A stretch of DNA of 64,000 bases from Paenalcaligenes sp052103955 (GCA_052103955.1 JBQELO010000007.1:1-64000); one strand, 5' to 3'; counted from the stretch's first letter, positions 26,905-36,049 are shown. Notes: generated by a model not told the origin, from the letters alone. Made by a program: numbers and translations.

Positions 26905-27894
26905 TCAGTCGTTGGCAGTCAACTGCTGAATACCGGCTACTAGCCAGCCAGCGTTGTCTTCTTTGTACAGGTTCCACACTTCTTCAAAGCGGAACGCTTC
27001 TGTACCTTGGCCTTCACGCAGCATGCCGGAGTAACGGATGCTGGCTAAGTGACCGCCTGCAACTTTCTCGATGCCTAGCAATTCAGCATTCAGCAATACC
27101 ACTTCGGTAGAGCTGTCATCGTTTTCACGCTGTTGAATTTGTGGCGTGGCTTCGATCAGCAAATCGTCAGTCAGGTACTCACGCAATGCATTCACATCAC
27201 CTTTGTCCCACAGAGCTTGGATTTCCACAAAACGCTGTTTGGAGTTTGCCAAGAAAGAAGTGACGTCGAAATCAGCTGGAATAAACCAGCTAGGATCCAC
27301 TTCGGTTTGCTCTGGTGCAGCGTAAGCAGCAGCGGCTGGCGCTACGGAAGCTGGCGCAGCAGGTGCAGGTTGTGCTGCACGTGGGTACTGAGGCTGCATA
27401 CCTGGGTCGTTAGACTGACGGTACTGATTATTCGAATGACCAGCACCAGCACCTTGCGTAGCTGTGCGAGAACCCGCGCCACGCAGACGACGGATCAAGA
27501 ACATCACAGCAAATACCGCAATACCAATCAGAATCGCGCTAGACAAGAACTCCAACATTGCACCGCCTAAGCCCATGCTAGACAGCAAGGCTGCGATACC
27601 CAAACCCGCAGCAATACCTGCCAGAGGGCCTAAGAAACGGGACATGCCAGACTTAGCAGCTGTGCCTGCAGCGGCTGCACCAGCAGCAGGTGCAGCACTA
27701 CGCTGAGCCGTGTTAGCGGCGGCTGGAGGTGTTACGGCTTGACGTTGTTGAGTCACGTTAGATGACTGACGTCCAAAACTTTTGCCACCACCCATACGGC
27801 GTGCTTCTGCATCAAAAGAAACGGCTAGCATACCGGCAGCGGATACAGCGATCAGCATCGTTGCCAATACACGGGAAAATCGTTGAGAAATCAT
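26905..27894 (-). CDS. Tim44-like domain protein
   Basis: 329 residues. A signal-like N-terminus is followed by an Ala/Pro/Gln-rich linker, then a hydrophobic segment with small-residue repeats (GPLAGIAAGLGIAALLSSMG to about 135), a second low-complexity linker (PAAPASVAPAAAAYAAP), and a C-terminal Tim44-like domain from about residue 200 (FLANSKQRFVEIQALWDKGD to the end). Bacterial Tim44-domain proteins of this type sit beside ubiquinone genes in Burkholderiales; their function is not established. It precedes ubiJ-ubiB. Confidence 0.85.
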   Translation of the reverse strand: MISQRFSRVLATMLIAVSAAGMLAVSFDAEARRMGGGKSFGRQSSNVTQQRQAVTPPAAANTAQRSAAPAAGAAAAGTAAKSGMSRFLGPLAGIAAGLGIAALLSSMGLGGAMLEFLSSAILIGIAVFAVMFLIRRLRGAGSRTATQGAGAGHSNNQYRQSNDPGMQPQYPRAAQPAPAAPASVAPAAAAYAAPEQTEVDPSWFIPADFDVTSFLANSKQRFVEIQALWDKGDVNALREYLTDDLLIEATPQIQQRENDDSSTEVVLLNAELLGIEKVAGGHLASIRYSGMLREGQGTEAFRFEEVWNLYKEDNAGWLVAGIQQLTAND

Positions 27895-28264
27895 CTATGA
27901 CTCCTTGCTCACGACTGCAACAAGCGTCGTGATGTCTTATGGGGCGTCGCCAGACACAGTCTGACAACTAGCTTACTAGAAGCTGAACATTAGCATAAAG
28001 CAGCCCTTTTGTACCACCATTAATTTCAAAAAAATCCTACACCCCACAACGCCCCCTCGCATGGCCTCTTTCCGAGCATCGGGTTTTCCCCCTATTTAGC
28101 CGCTCCCCTATTCCCCTAAATACCGCACAAGCGCCTATAAACACAGGCGTTGCGCACCCTATAACTATTTCTTATCACTCAACACCAAAATAAACTGATT
28201 GAGCACGACGCCAAGTCTGCACACAATACCCTGAACCTATTCCTACTATATTGGGGACTTTTGT
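27895..28264. other. 370-bp intergenic region without a gene
   Basis: Divergent promoter region between the Tim44-like gene and the catabolic operon starting at 28265. I see a small hairpin (CGCCT 28132-28136 / AGGCG 28145-28149) and AT-rich segments that could hold promoters, but no clear operator, no ubiE remnant and no convincing small ORF. Confidence 0.6.
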
Positions 28265-28918
28265 ATGACTTCTGCCCAGCGCACACCAGGTGAACTGTTT
28301 ATCTGGACGAACGTTGATCCTACCTACGAGGACGACTTCAACCAATGGTATGACCGCGAACATATGGAAGAACGCGCTGCCATCCCAGGTTTCTGCTGGG
28401 CTAGACGCTACAAAAATCCGCAAAACGAACGCCGCTATCTGGCGCTCTACCGTACAGAAGACATTTCCGTTTTCCACAGCCCTACCTATCAACAAGCGTT
28501 CCAACATCAAACTGCTTGGTCGCTAAGCAACTTTAGCCGTATGCAAAATAGCCAGCGCCGCGTGATGCGTGTGCAGCCCTTGGCAGGTTTTGGTACGGGT
28601 GCCGCCATTGCTCTGATCACATTGGGCAATCAGGATACGGCAGAGCAAGTTAGCCGTATTGCAGAACAAATCCAGAAACAAATGGATGGTGTTCTCGCCC
28701 TGCGACTATTAACCCCTGATACAGAGCTATCTACCCCTTTACCTTCGGAAGACACTACAAACCGTATACTGGAGCCGGTGTTGATTATCGACACCACAAC
28801 AGAACCGGTAGCTGCTGCCGTTTCCCGTTGGATTATTGAGGAGTTCAAGTTGGATGGCACCTGTGCCACCACCTTCTCCTTGCTGTGGGACCTACGTTCT
28901 AGCGATATTTCGCGTTAA
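28265..28918 (+). CDS. Dimeric alpha/beta-barrel-like protein of unknown function
   Basis: 217 residues. The N-terminal half has the pattern of ferredoxin-like dimeric barrels: a beta strand (ELFIWTNVD), then FNQWYDREHMEERAAIPGF, and RRYKNPQ; the W-Y-x-x-E-H...P-G-F pattern is common in EthD/DUF4286-like families. A second half repeats a similar but weaker fold. Enzymatic role unknown. It is first in a run with a TRAP transporter and a 5-oxoprolinase/hydantoinase, so it may act on the same compound. Confidence 0.6.
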   Translation: MTSAQRTPGELFIWTNVDPTYEDDFNQWYDREHMEERAAIPGFCWARRYKNPQNERRYLALYRTEDISVFHSPTYQQAFQHQTAWSLSNFSRMQNSQRRVMRVQPLAGFGTGAAIALITLGNQDTAEQVSRIAEQIQKQMDGVLALRLLTPDTELSTPLPSEDTTNRILEPVLIIDTTTEPVAAAVSRWIIEEFKLDGTCATTFSLLWDLRSSDISR

Positions 28919-28975
28919 TGTCCGTATACCCCTATCCCGTAGCACTTTTTTTTACTCGTTGGAGGAGTTACTAGA

Positions 28976-29944
28976 ATGATAAAAAAACTGTTAACCGTGT
29001 CTTGCATGTTGGCCTTGGCTGGTACAGCCCAAGCGGCAACCACTTGGACAATGAGCGCCGAACAGCCTGATAACAACTACCTGACCATTAACGTACGAGA
29101 GTTTGCTAAAGACGTTGAAGAAGCCACCAACGGCTCTTTGAAAATCAACGTACAGTCCAACAGCATTCTGCTGAAACGCCCCGAAGTAAAACGTGGCGTA
29201 CAACAAGGCGTGATCCAAATTGGTGAAGCGCTGATGTCCATCAACGGTAACGAAGATGCCATCTACGAAATAGATAGCGTGCCTTTTTTGGCTACCTCCT
29301 TTGATGAGTCCCAAAAACTGTGGAACTTAGCCCGACCTGCTATTGCCGAGCGCTTGGATAAACAAGGCTTGATGCTGTTGTATGCAGCACCGTGGCCATC
29401 ACAAGGTATCTACAACAAAAAAGAAATTAACTCGTTAAGCGATTTAGAAGGTGCACGCTTCCGCTCTTACAGCGCAGCGACCAGCCGCTTGGCCACCTTA
29501 ATGGGCGCAACCCCAACCACGGTGAACTCGCAAGAAGTGCCACAAGCCTTCTCTACAGGTGTGATTGACTCCATGATCACTTCGCCTTCTACAGGTGTAG
29601 ACACACAGGCATGGGATTACGTGTCGCACTACTACGATGTGCAAGCCTTTATTCCGCTGAACTTTGTGATCGTCAATAAACGTGCTTTCTCGCGTTTAAG
29701 CGAAGCCGAACAAACCGCGTTGTTGGCTGCCTCTGAGCGCGCTGAAACTCGCGGTTGGGAAATGGGCCGTGAACGCACCGAAATGCTGACTAAAACACTG
29801 AGCGATCACGGTATGACTGTATTGCCACCACCAGACGCTGTGCGTGCTGATATGCAAAAAATCGGCGCAACCATGGCTGAAGAATGGCTGAGCAAAGCAG
29901 GTGCTGATGGTCAGAAAATCCTTGATGCCTACCGTGGTAACTAA
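28976..29944 (+). CDS. TRAP transporter solute-binding protein, DctP family
   Basis: 322 residues. A signal peptide ending AGTAQAAT leads into a DctP-type periplasmic receptor: FAKDVEEATNGSLKINV near residue 45, LEGARFRSYSAATSRLATLMGATP split near residue 155-180 containing the conserved Arg that binds the substrate carboxylate, and EVPQAFSTGVIDSM. A strong GGAGGAG ribosome-binding site precedes it. It delivers an organic acid to the DctQM pair encoded next. The ligand is not known; 5-oxoproline or a hydantoin is suggested by the downstream enzyme. Confidence 0.9.
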   Translation: MIKKLLTVSCMLALAGTAQAATTWTMSAEQPDNNYLTINVREFAKDVEEATNGSLKINVQSNSILLKRPEVKRGVQQGVIQIGEALMSINGNEDAIYEIDSVPFLATSFDESQKLWNLARPAIAERLDKQGLMLLYAAPWPSQGIYNKKEINSLSDLEGARFRSYSAATSRLATLMGATPTTVNSQEVPQAFSTGVIDSMITSPSTGVDTQAWDYVSHYYDVQAFIPLNFVIVNKRAFSRLSEAEQTALLAASERAETRGWEMGRERTEMLTKTLSDHGMTVLPPPDAVRADMQKIGATMAEEWLSKAGADGQKILDAYRGN

Positions 29945-29959
29945 ACAGGCTGATTGTTT

Positions 29960-30442
29960 ATGAAATGGCTAGAATACTTGGCCAAAGCATGCGGCGCGGT
30001 CGCCGCGTGCTTTCTCTGCCTTATTGCTGTCTTGGTTACAGCCCAAATCGTTGGCCGCATGATGGGACACATGATCCCAAGTTCGGATGAATTCGCGGCA
30101 TGGGCTATGGCTTCCTCTATCTTCTTAGCATTGCCCTACACCATGCTACGCGGTGAACACATTCGCGTATCACTGATTCTGCAGTTCTTACCTAAACGCC
30201 TGCACAAACCTTACGAGCTGGTGGCGACACTGATCGCCTTGGTCGTCAGTGCATGGATGTCTTACTACGTGGTGGAGTTCGTGTACGAATCCTACCTCTT
30301 TAATGATGTCTCACAAGGTATTGTGACGGTGCCGATGTGGATCCCACAATTCGGTATGCCTATAGGTTTATGTATTTTCACACTCATGCTGCTCCGCCGG
30401 CTTGTCTGCTGTGTGCGCAACCAGCCACTGGAGGATAACTAA
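29960..30442 (+). CDS. TRAP transporter small permease, DctQ family
   Basis: 160 residues with four hydrophobic helices, the size and topology of DctQ. Conserved elements include the polar S-S-D-E-F-A-A-W-A segment near residue 40 and the LRGEHIRV loop near residue 70. It pairs with DctM and is essential for Na+-driven uptake. ATG 29960 is used; a TTG 6 bp upstream is also in frame. It is 15 bp after dctP and 2 bp before dctM. Confidence 0.9.
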   Translation: MKWLEYLAKACGAVAACFLCLIAVLVTAQIVGRMMGHMIPSSDEFAAWAMASSIFLALPYTMLRGEHIRVSLILQFLPKRLHKPYELVATLIALVVSAWMSYYVVEFVYESYLFNDVSQGIVTVPMWIPQFGMPIGLCIFTLMLLRRLVCCVRNQPLEDN

Positions 30443-30444
30443 TC

Positions 30445-31740
30445 ATGGGTGATTTAACTCAAGCCATAATCCTGATGGTCTCCTTGTTGCTCTTGTTGAG
30501 CATGGGGGTCTGGGTTGCGTTAGTACTGGTAGCATGTGGCGTCATCAGCCTAATGCTGTTTGCCGATAACCCTGCTGGCATTATTTTTGCCACCAAAGCA
30601 TGGGATTCTGCTGCCAGTTGGTCATTAACCGCCTTACCGCTGTTTATTTGGATGGGTGAAATTCTTTACCGCACCCGCCTCGCTGAAGACATGTTCAAAG
30701 GTTTAGGCCCGCTATTACAGCGCCTACCTGGTCGTTTGGTGCACGTGAACACTATAGGTTGCGGTATTTTTGCTGCCGTAAGTGGTTCTTCTGCTGCTAC
30801 AGCTGCCACTATTGGCCGTATTTCCCTGCCCGAGCTGAAATCTCGCGGTTACGACGAAGGCATTAGTATTGGTTCATTGGCTGGCGCTGGTACGCTGGGG
30901 CTATTGATTCCACCATCTATTGTGATGATTGTGTACGCCGTTGCTGCACAGGTTTCTATCATCAAGCTGTTTATTGCTGGCATTTTGCCCGGCATCATGA
31001 TGATTTTCCTGTTCTCTGGCTATATCGCACTGTGGTCATTGCGCCATCCAGATCGTGTACCCAAAGAAATCGAAGAAATCTCGCTGCGTGAAAAACTGTA
31101 CCGTTTGCGCTTGCTGCTGCCGGTAGTACTGCTTATCGCTGGTGTGATTGGTTCTATCTATGCTGGTATTGCCACCGCAACAGAGGCTGCAGTGATCGGT
31201 GTGATTGGTTCGTTGCTGATTGCTGCTGTTGGCCGCTCACTGAACTGGAAGTCTTTTTCTGCTAGCTTGATGGGTGCGGTACGTACATCGTGCATGATCT
31301 CGTTCATCCTGATTGGTGCCAGCTTCCTAACCAGTGCCATGAGCTTTACCGGCATGCCTAGCAACTTGGCTTCGTGGATTGCGTCACTGAACCTAAGCCC
31401 CTACGCCTTGATTGCGGCACTTACTGTGTTCTTTATCTTGCTGGGTGCGTTCTTAGATGGCATTTCGCTCATCGTATTGACCACCTCTGTCTTGATGCCA
31501 ACAGTGATTGCAGCAGGCATAGACCCAATCTGGTTTGGTATTTACCTGATCCTGACAGTGGAAATGGCACAAATCACGCCTCCCATTGGTTTCAACTTGT
31601 TTGTAATCCAAAACATTACCGGCAAAAACTTATTTGAATTGGTGAAGATGGCACTGCCTTTCTTCTGGATACTGGTATTAGCCACCGCGCTGGTCACTAT
31701 ATTCCCAGAGATTGTCATGTGGTTGCCTAACGCCATGTAA
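30445..31740 (+). CDS. TRAP transporter large permease, DctM family
   Basis: 431 residues, about twelve hydrophobic helices. Conserved DctM features: P-A-G-I-I-F-A-T near residue 50, SGSSAATAATIGRISLPEL near residue 110, GTLGLLIPPSIVMIVYA, and LEMAQITPP-like VEMAQITPPIGFNLFV near residue 370. This is the transport channel of the system. It is followed by the oxoprolinase gene after a 127-bp gap containing hairpins. Confidence 0.93.
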   Translation: MGDLTQAIILMVSLLLLLSMGVWVALVLVACGVISLMLFADNPAGIIFATKAWDSAASWSLTALPLFIWMGEILYRTRLAEDMFKGLGPLLQRLPGRLVHVNTIGCGIFAAVSGSSAATAATIGRISLPELKSRGYDEGISIGSLAGAGTLGLLIPPSIVMIVYAVAAQVSIIKLFIAGILPGIMMIFLFSGYIALWSLRHPDRVPKEIEEISLREKLYRLRLLLPVVLLIAGVIGSIYAGIATATEAAVIGVIGSLLIAAVGRSLNWKSFSASLMGAVRTSCMISFILIGASFLTSAMSFTGMPSNLASWIASLNLSPYALIAALTVFFILLGAFLDGISLIVLTTSVLMPTVIAAGIDPIWFGIYLILTVEMAQITPPIGFNLFVIQNITGKNLFELVKMALPFFWILVLATALVTIFPEIVMWLPNAM

Positions 31741-31751
31741 TGCGGCTTCCC

Positions 31752-31825
31752 GCTGGCTGCCACAGCAGCCAGCACTAACTAACTGACTACGCTTAGGCCC
31801 CTGTTTGCAGGGGTCTGGGACCCCT
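31752..31825 (+). promoter_or_regulatory. Hairpin cluster between dctM and the oxoprolinase gene
   Basis: Three inverted repeats. GCTGGCTGC (31752-31760) / GCAGCCAGC (31765-31773) has a 4-nt loop. CCCCTG (31798-31803) / CAGGGG (31808-31813) and AGGGGTC (31809-31815) / GACCCCT (31819-31825) share bases 31809-31813, so only one of the two can form. No T-run follows. The layout could tune transporter versus enzyme levels; function is inferred. Confidence 0.55.
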
Positions 31826-31867
31826 TACGCTAAATTATTCCGACGACGCTACAACGAAGGACTTGGT

Positions 31868-34800
31868 ATGACACACGACACATCTCTTCCATCCTCTAAA
31901 TGGCAATTCTGGGTAGACCGAGGAGGCACCTTTACTGACATCGTGGCACGCCACCCCGACGGTCACCTGCTTACCCACAAACTGCTTTCTGACAACCCAG
32001 CACAATACCCTGATGCCGCACTGGCCGGTATTCGTCATTTGCTAGGCTTGGCTGTAGATGCACCTATTCCTAGCGAGCTGATCGAAGCCGTAAAGATGGG
32101 TACTACAGTGGCTACCAACGCCTTGTTAGAACGTAAAGGTGAACCTACAGCACTGGTCACTACACGCGGTTTTAAAGACGCACTGCGTATTGGCTACCAA
32201 GCACGACCACGTATTTTCGACCGTCAAATTCACCTGCCTGAGCTGCTGTACCAGCGCGTGGTTGAAGTAGACGAGCGTATTCGTGCCGATGGCACTGTAG
32301 AGCAAGCCTTGGACAAAGCGGCTGTACGCGCACAACTGCAAGACGTGTACGACGCAGGCTACCGCGCATTGGCTATTGTGTTGATGCATGGCTACCGCTA
32401 CACCCAGCACGAGCAAATTATTGCCGAGTTGGCCCGCGAAATGGGCTTTGGTCAGGTATCGGTTTCCCACGAAGTTAGCCCATTGATGAAACTGGTAGGC
32501 CGTGGCGACACTACCGTCGTAGACGCGTACTTGTCCCCCATCTTGCGCCGCTACGTTAACCGCGTTGCCAGCGAGTTGGATGGCGTACGCCTGATGTTCA
32601 TGCAATCCAACGGCGGCCTGACTTCTGCTCACTCCTTCCAAGGTAAAGACTCCGTACTGTCTGGCCCGGCTGGCGGTATTGTGGGTATGGCGCGCACGGC
32701 TGCCGCCACTGGCGCATCGCAACTGATTGGCTTTGATATGGGCGGTACCTCTACCGACGTATCACACTACGACGGCGAATTCGAGCGCACCTTTGAAACC
32801 ATTGTGGCAGGTGTACGTTTGCGTGCCCCCATGATGAACATTCACACTGTGGCAGCGGGTGGTGGCTCTATTGTGCACTTTGACGGTGCACGTATGCGTG
32901 TAGGCCCTGATTCTGCTGGTGCCTTCCCCGGCCCTGCTGCTTACCGTAATGGTGGCCCACTGACCGTCACTGACTGCAACGTCATGCTGGGCAAAATTCA
33001 GCCTGAGTTCTTCCCAAGCATCTTCGGCCCTAAAGCCGACCAGCCGCTGGACCGTGATATCGTGCGCCAAAAGTTCACTGAACTTGCTGCACAAATTAAA
33101 GAAAGCACAGGCCGCGACCACACGCCAGAACAAGTGGCCGAAGGCTTCTTGAACATTGCTGTGGCCAACATGGCCAACGCCGTGAAGAAGATTTCTATTG
33201 AACGTGGTTACGATGTAAGCCGCTACACCTTGGTTTCTTTCGGTGGTGCCGGTGGTCAGCACGCGTGCTTGGTTGCCGACTCGTTGGGTATTAGTCGTGT
33301 ACTGATTCACCCCTTTGCGGGTGTGTTGTCTGCCTACGGTATGGGTCTGGCTGACATTACAGCCATGCGCGAAATCAGCGTAGAAGCCGAGCTGAATACA
33401 CAAAACATTCCGCTGTACGAAGAACAATTGGCACTGTTGGCCGAACAAGCCAGTGCCGAAGTATTGGCTCAAGGCGTGTCTGCACAACGCATCAATATTC
33501 TGCAACGCGCTCACCTGCGCTACGAAGGTACAGATTCTGCCTTGTTGGTGAACTACGGCGATTTAGCGGCCATGCAAGCTGAGTTTGAAGCCAGCTATTT
33601 GCAACGCTACAGCTTCTTGATGCCAGACAAAAAACTCATCGTTGAAGCCGTATCCGTAGAAGCTATTGGTGCTAGTTCTGAACAAAGCCCAGTGGTTGCT
33701 GCAGCCGCTACCAGCGCGCAAACCGCCAACGCGGCCAGCACTGCAGCCTTGTTCTCGCATGATCAACAACACCAGTGCCCTATTTACCAACGCGCTGACC
33801 TGCAACCTGGTTCTCACCTGTTAGGCCCAGCCATCATTTGTGATGCCAGCGGCACCACCATCGTGGAACCTGATTGGCAGTTGGAAATCTTGGGTGGCGG
33901 CGAAATTCTGATGACACGTGCCGTAGCACAACGTCGCGAGAATGCGATTGGTACAGACGTTGACCCAGTGATGCTGGAAATTTTCAACAACCTGTTCATG
34001 TCCATCGCTGAACAAATGGGCGCAACCCTTGCAAACACAGCGTTCTCGGTCAACATCAAAGAACGTCTGGACTTCTCGTGCGCCCTCTTCGATGCCGACG
34101 GCAACCTGATTGCTAACGCACCGCATATGCCTGTGCACTTGGGCTCCATGGGCGAAAGTATCAAAACCGTTATTCGTCGTAACAGCGGCAAAATGCGCCC
34201 CGGCGACAGCTACGTGCTGAATGACCCGTACAACGGTGGTACTCACCTACCCGACATTACCGTGGTAACACCTGTGTTCGACACCGAGGGCAAAGACATT
34301 CTGTTCTTCGTAGCATCACGTGGTCACCATGCTGACGTGGGCGGTATCACCCCAGGTTCCATGCCACCAAACAGCCGTACGGTAATTGATGAAGGCGTTC
34401 TAATCGACAACTTCAAGCTGGTAGAAAACGGCTTGATGCGTGAAGAAGCTTTGCGTGAACTATTGGGCAGCGGCCCACACCCTGCACGTAACGTAGAGCA
34501 AAACATTGCTGACCTACGCGCTCAAATCGCCGCCAACGAAAAAGGCGTGCAAGAACTGCGTCGCATGGTAGCCACCTTTAGTCTGGATGTAGTGCAAGCC
34601 TACATGCAACACGTACAAGACAACGCAGAAGAAGCCGTACGTCGCGTGATTGGTGTGCTGCAAAACGGTCAGTTCCGTTACGAAATGGACAGCGGTGCCG
34701 TCATTAACGTCAACGTAGAAGTAGACGCCGCTAGCCGTAGCGCAGTGATTGATTTCACTGGCACATCAGAACAGCTAGAAAATAACTTCAACGCACCATC

Positions 34801-35518
34801 CGCCGTGTGTATGGCTGCCGTGTTGTACGTATTCCGTACCTTAGTTGACGATGACATCCCCATGAACGCGGGCTGCTTGAAGCCTATTACAGTGAAGATT
34901 CCACAAGGTTGCATGCTGAACCCGAATCCACCTGCAGCAACGGTGGCAGGTAACGTGGAAACCTCACAGGTAATTACCGATGCGCTGTACGGTGCGTTAG
35001 GTGTGATGTCGGGTGCGCAGGGCACCATGAACAACTTCACCTTTGGTAATGACACTCACCAGTACTACGAGACTATTTCTGGTGGCTCAGGCGCAGGCTT
35101 CCGTTATCACCCAGAAACGGGTGAACGTCAGCTCTTTGATGGTACCGATGTGGTGCAAACCCACATGACCAACTCTAGACTGACTGACCCTGAAGTTCTG
35201 GAATGGCGTTTCCCAGTGCTGCTGGAAAGCTTCACTATCCGTCCTAACAGTGGCGGTAAAGGTGCAGCATCTGGCGGTAACGGCGGTACTCGTCGCGTAC
35301 GTTTCTTAGAAAACATGACCGCATCTATTTTGTCTAACCGTCGCCGTGTAGCGCCATTTGGTCTGGAAGGCGGTGAGTCTGGTGAAGTGGGTCGCAGTTA
35401 TGTGATTCGAACTGATGGCAGCCAAGAAGAAATTGGCGCGACCGGTTCGGCTGAGATGCAACCCGGTGATGTGTTTGTGATTCAAACCCCAGGTGGTGGT
35501 GGGTTTGGGAAGGCATAA
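31868..35518 (+). CDS. 5-oxoprolinase / hydantoinase A-B fusion
   Basis: 1216 residues. The N-terminal half is hydantoinase/oxoprolinase subunit A: VDRGGTFTDIVARHPDG near residue 14 is the actin-like ATP site, with GFDMGGTSTDVS near residue 285 and GGAGGQHACLVA near residue 455. The C-terminal half from about residue 698 is subunit B (DPVMLEIFNNLF, HMPVHLGSMG, NDPYNGGTHLPD, SRGHHADVGG). Such fusions use ATP to open 5-oxoproline, or a related cyclic amide, to an amino acid. ATG 31868 is chosen because the conserved block begins shortly after it. The TRAP genes upstream suggest uptake of the substrate. Confidence 0.88.
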   Translation: MTHDTSLPSSKWQFWVDRGGTFTDIVARHPDGHLLTHKLLSDNPAQYPDAALAGIRHLLGLAVDAPIPSELIEAVKMGTTVATNALLERKGEPTALVTTRGFKDALRIGYQARPRIFDRQIHLPELLYQRVVEVDERIRADGTVEQALDKAAVRAQLQDVYDAGYRALAIVLMHGYRYTQHEQIIAELAREMGFGQVSVSHEVSPLMKLVGRGDTTVVDAYLSPILRRYVNRVASELDGVRLMFMQSNGGLTSAHSFQGKDSVLSGPAGGIVGMARTAAATGASQLIGFDMGGTSTDVSHYDGEFERTFETIVAGVRLRAPMMNIHTVAAGGGSIVHFDGARMRVGPDSAGAFPGPAAYRNGGPLTVTDCNVMLGKIQPEFFPSIFGPKADQPLDRDIVRQKFTELAAQIKESTGRDHTPEQVAEGFLNIAVANMANAVKKISIERGYDVSRYTLVSFGGAGGQHACLVADSLGISRVLIHPFAGVLSAYGMGLADITAMREISVEAELNTQNIPLYEEQLALLAEQASAEVLAQGVSAQRINILQRAHLRYEGTDSALLVNYGDLAAMQAEFEASYLQRYSFLMPDKKLIVEAVSVEAIGASSEQSPVVAAAATSAQTANAASTAALFSHDQQHQCPIYQRADLQPGSHLLGPAIICDASGTTIVEPDWQLEILGGGEILMTRAVAQRRENAIGTDVDPVMLEIFNNLFMSIAEQMGATLANTAFSVNIKERLDFSCALFDADGNLIANAPHMPVHLGSMGESIKTVIRRNSGKMRPGDSYVLNDPYNGGTHLPDITVVTPVFDTEGKDILFFVASRGHHADVGGITPGSMPPNSRTVIDEGVLIDNFKLVENGLMREEALRELLGSGPHPARNVEQNIADLRAQIAANEKGVQELRRMVATFSLDVVQAYMQHVQDNAEEAVRRVIGVLQNGQFRYEMDSGAVINVNVEVDAASRSAVIDFTGTSEQLENNFNAPSAVCMAAVLYVFRTLVDDDIPMNAGCLKPITVKIPQGCMLNPNPPAATVAGNVETSQVITDALYGALGVMSGAQGTMNNFTFGNDTHQYYETISGGSGAGFRYHPETGERQLFDGTDVVQTHMTNSRLTDPEVLEWRFPVLLESFTIRPNSGGKGAASGGNGGTRRVRFLENMTASILSNRRRVAPFGLEGGESGEVGRSYVIRTDGSQEEIGATGSAEMQPGDVFVIQTPGGGGFGKA

Positions 35519-35544
35519 CACTAGGGTGTAAAAAGTTGGTGCTA

Positions 35545-35582
35545 GGGGGTGAACAAGTAGTTTTTGTTCATCCCCTTTTTTT
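35545..35582 (+). terminator. Intrinsic terminator after the oxoprolinase gene
   Basis: A 12-bp stem GGGGGTGAACAA (35545-35556) / TTGTTCATCCCC (35564-35575, one G-U pair) followed by seven T. It closes the 28265-35518 operon. Confidence 0.9.
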
Positions 35583-35627
35583 ATGCTTTTCTGGTTTTTG
35601 AGGGATGTGCAACCCCTTGAGGAATAG

Positions 35628-35821
35628 TTGCTGCCTGCGCTGGGAGACTGCGGAAACACTTTTTATGATTTGAGACACCAAATCAAAAAAGTTTTCACTC
35701 CGCCCCCCTGACAATTTCAGTTTCTGATAGGTTTACCGCCCTTTCTTCTGTCACTGTGGACTTTTGTTTTTCAGTGAGAATGGTGAAGCTATTTCGTTAG
35801 GCTAATTCCTAGCAGTCACCC
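35628..35821. repeat. Dispersed repeat copy B, right arm lost
   Basis: The left hairpin of the repeat family is well kept: ACTTTTTATGATTTG (35658-35672), loop AGACAC, CAAATCAAAAAAGT (35679-35692), within the same GACTGCGGAA...CTCCGCC frame. The following 60 bp (to GGTTTACCGCCCTTTCTT) also match copies A and C. After that the sequence diverges, the inverted right hairpin is missing, and only a short TTAGGCTAATTCC-like remnant of the right end remains near 35797. Confidence 0.75.
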
Positions 35822-35884
35822 CATCAAAACCCTGGCAGGCAAGGAAGGGAAGGCTGAGAATGATGCTATCCACCTTTGATCTGT

Positions 35885-35902
35885 ATCTCTACAAGTAGAG
35901 AT
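35885..35902. promoter_or_regulatory. Perfect palindrome upstream of the 36050 gene
   Basis: ATCTCTAC (35885-35892), two-base spacer, GTAGAGAT (35895-35902). It lies about 20 bp upstream of a probable -35 element, a position typical of an activator or upstream operator. The binding protein is unknown. Confidence 0.55.
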
Positions 35903-35922
35903 GACATCTAGTAGCCTACACC

Positions 35923-35975
35923 TTGCAGTTTTTCATATATCTTACTTATAATTAGTCACCATACTATATGGTGAC
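35923..35975 (+). promoter_or_regulatory. Promoter with overlapping palindromic operator
   Basis: -35 TTGCAG (35923-35928), 18-bp spacer, perfect -10 TATAAT (35947-35952). A 9-bp perfect palindrome, GTCACCATA (35955-35963) / TATGGTGAC (35967-35975) with a 3-bp spacer, covers the expected transcription start. The placement suggests repression by a dimeric regulator. The downstream gene is at 36050. Confidence 0.65.
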
Positions 35976-36049
35976 GTATTTAAAATAAATCTGGATTAGC
36001 TACTACCCTGATCTACACGCTGCACCCAATCCCACGTAAAGGAACTCAC

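Noticed and set aside
32126..33514. Long minus-strand ORFs inside the oxoprolinase gene
   Set aside because: Antisense shadows: no family features, and the plus strand encodes a continuous conserved enzyme.
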